Shown here: in pieces, positions 63,255 through 64,000 of the stretch
Layout: every line of letters begins with the position of its first letter
How positions within the stretch are numbered: position 1 is the stretch's first letter
Source of the DNA: Sedimentitalea xiamensis
GTDB taxonomy: Bacteria > Pseudomonadota > Alphaproteobacteria > Rhodobacterales > Rhodobacteraceae
Direction of reading: 5' to 3'
DNA length: 64,000 nucleotides
Assembly: GCF_030164465.1 (NCBI RefSeq)
Contig: NZ_JASNJE010000017.1
Coordinates: forward strand, 1-64,000
Program-made: the position numbers and the translations under genes
The notes under the pieces: generated by a model
The model's input: the letters and a program-made list of their open reading frames with translations, nothing else
What the model was told of the DNA's origin: nothing
Databases searched by the model: none

Positions 63255-64000
63255 TCATTTCGCCGTTTGCAGAAGCGCCAGTTCCTGGATGCGGAAGGAG
63301 ATTCGGCAGGACTCCGCCAGATGGGTCGCCGGGCCCAGGAAGATGTCGCCGCTGCCGTTCAGAAGCGTCGCCCTGCGATGAAGCGCCACGTCGCGCCCGT
63401 TTGCCATGCGGATCGTGCTGCCGGTCGAACTGTGATCGGTGAATTCGAGCTGCCACCGCCGGACCGCCAGCGCGGCATGCTTGCGCGATACCCATGCCTC
63501 GTTCAGCACCAGGTCGCAATCCTTCGACCGGCCAAGGGTCAGGGTTTCGCCTTCGCCGATTCGCCAGGTTCGGCCGCCCATGCCGATTTCCGCGAACTCC
63601 ATCCCGCCCGAGCGGTCCCCGGAGCCTTTGGAAAAGATGACCGTCTGTTCGCTCAGCCCGGCGACGGAACACGAATAGACCCGCGTCGGGGCGGCCTTGC
63701 CGCGCAGCTGAAGTTCTCCGATCATCAGAAGCTGGGACTTGGTGTCCGGCGCCAGATCGTCATAGCTCTGGTCGCCGACCAGGATTTCACCGGGTTTGGC
63801 CAGCGACGACAGCCGCGCGGCGGTGTTCACGGCGCTGCCGTAGATATCGTTCTCGTGGTTCAGGATCTCGCCGTAATACGTCCCGACGTGAATCGACAGT
63901 CCGGCGGGCCAGGGTTCCCTGATCATCGCCAGCCCGGCCTGAAAGGCGGGTTCGGCGTGATCGAAGAAGCTGAGCACATCGTCGCCCTGCGATTTCACGC
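63255..64000 (-). CDS. Class III adenylate/guanylate cyclase with C-terminal FHA domain (partial)
   Basis: At least 248 residues are visible; the gene's 5' end lies beyond the window edge. The visible part contains the second half of a class III cyclase catalytic domain (SIHVGTYYGEILNHENDIYG, then GSAVNTAARLSSLAKPGEILV, with the asparagine/arginine of the active site). An FHA domain (LTLGRSKDCDLVLN, WVSRKHAALAV, DHSSTGST) near its C-terminus would read phosphothreonine. It probably makes cAMP in response to a kinase signal. A 147-bp gap separates it from the CobW-type gene. Confidence 0.85.
   Translation of the reverse strand, partial: VKSQGDDVLSFFDHAEPAFQAGLAMIREPWPAGLSIHVGTYYGEILNHENDIYGSAVNTAARLSSLAKPGEILVGDQSYDDLAPDTKSQLLMIGELQLRGKAAPTRVYSCSVAGLSEQTVIFSKGSGDRSGGMEFAEIGMGGRTWRIGEGETLTLGRSKDCDLVLNEAWVSRKHAALAVRRWQLEFTDHSSTGSTIRMANGRDVALHRRATLLNGSGDIFLGPATHLAESCRISFRIQELALLQTAK

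Overview
The window is a 64 kb stretch of a high-GC chromosome. Gene content, order and small lineage proteins point to an alphaproteobacterium of the order Rhodobacterales (Roseobacter/Paracoccaceae type). Indicators are the DUF3035 lipoprotein after lspA, a DUF1674 (SDHAF4-like) protein, HemP followed by small coupled genes, a two-permease Tro/Mnt metal transporter, and hairpin-plus-GAGTATTT intergenic repeats. No rRNA, tRNA, CRISPR array, prophage or intact insertion sequence was found. Coding density is high, with mostly short operons.

Region by region. 1-9.4 kb: a dimethylglycine/sarcosine dehydrogenase-like flavoenzyme behind an odd G13C16 tract, a SnoaL-like protein, an RluA-type pseudouridine synthase, a small lipoprotein, a GT11 and a GT25 glycosyltransferase, an aldehyde dehydrogenase, a 1-Cys peroxiredoxin and a gutted esterase. 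9.4-17.6 kb: an RNA and translation block on the minus strand (rbfA, truB, rpsO, pnp) interrupted by accessory genes: a phosphodiester glycosidase, a DUF1643 protein, an RTX-repeat protein, a degenerate stretch and a Crp/Fnr regulator with a textbook FNR box. 17.7-28.8 kb: dapB, two small secreted proteins, a DUF1674 protein, an RsmB-type methyltransferase, a heparinase II/III protein, purH, lspA, a DUF3035 lipoprotein and a coupled M16 peptidase pair. 28.8-32.5 kb: a deoxyribose-type operon (deoC, a small membrane protein, a double-domain aldehyde dehydrogenase, a truncated SDR). 32.6-36.6 kb: a TroABCD/MntABCD-type metal ABC transporter behind a Fur-family box. 36.6-43.2 kb: a DEAD-box helicase, a 5-oxoprolinase with most of its middle deleted, an endonuclease-type mutL and rmuC. 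43.4-44.8 kb: hemP with small coupled genes and a DUF3775 protein. 44.9-48.2 kb: a saccharopine-pathway pair (one gene broken), a GST and a histidine phosphatase. 48.4-60.3 kb: a response regulator and hybrid histidine kinase, divergent from a LIV-type ABC transporter cluster bracketed by two acyl-CoA ligase-type genes. 60.5-64 kb: an Fe(3+)-type two-domain permease, a CobW-family GTPase and a partial adenylate cyclase with an FHA domain.

The most coherent system is the 48-60 kb cluster. It looks like a sensor pair plus high-affinity import of an organic acid coupled to CoA activation. The main surprises are the amount of gene decay, much of it by internal deletion (esterase, oxoprolinase, saccharopine dehydrogenase), and the repeated hairpin element at 8.1, 38.7 and 44.8 kb. 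I see no clearly new defence or mobile system; the rest is ordinary core metabolism. All functional calls rest on motif recognition by eye, not on database searches.
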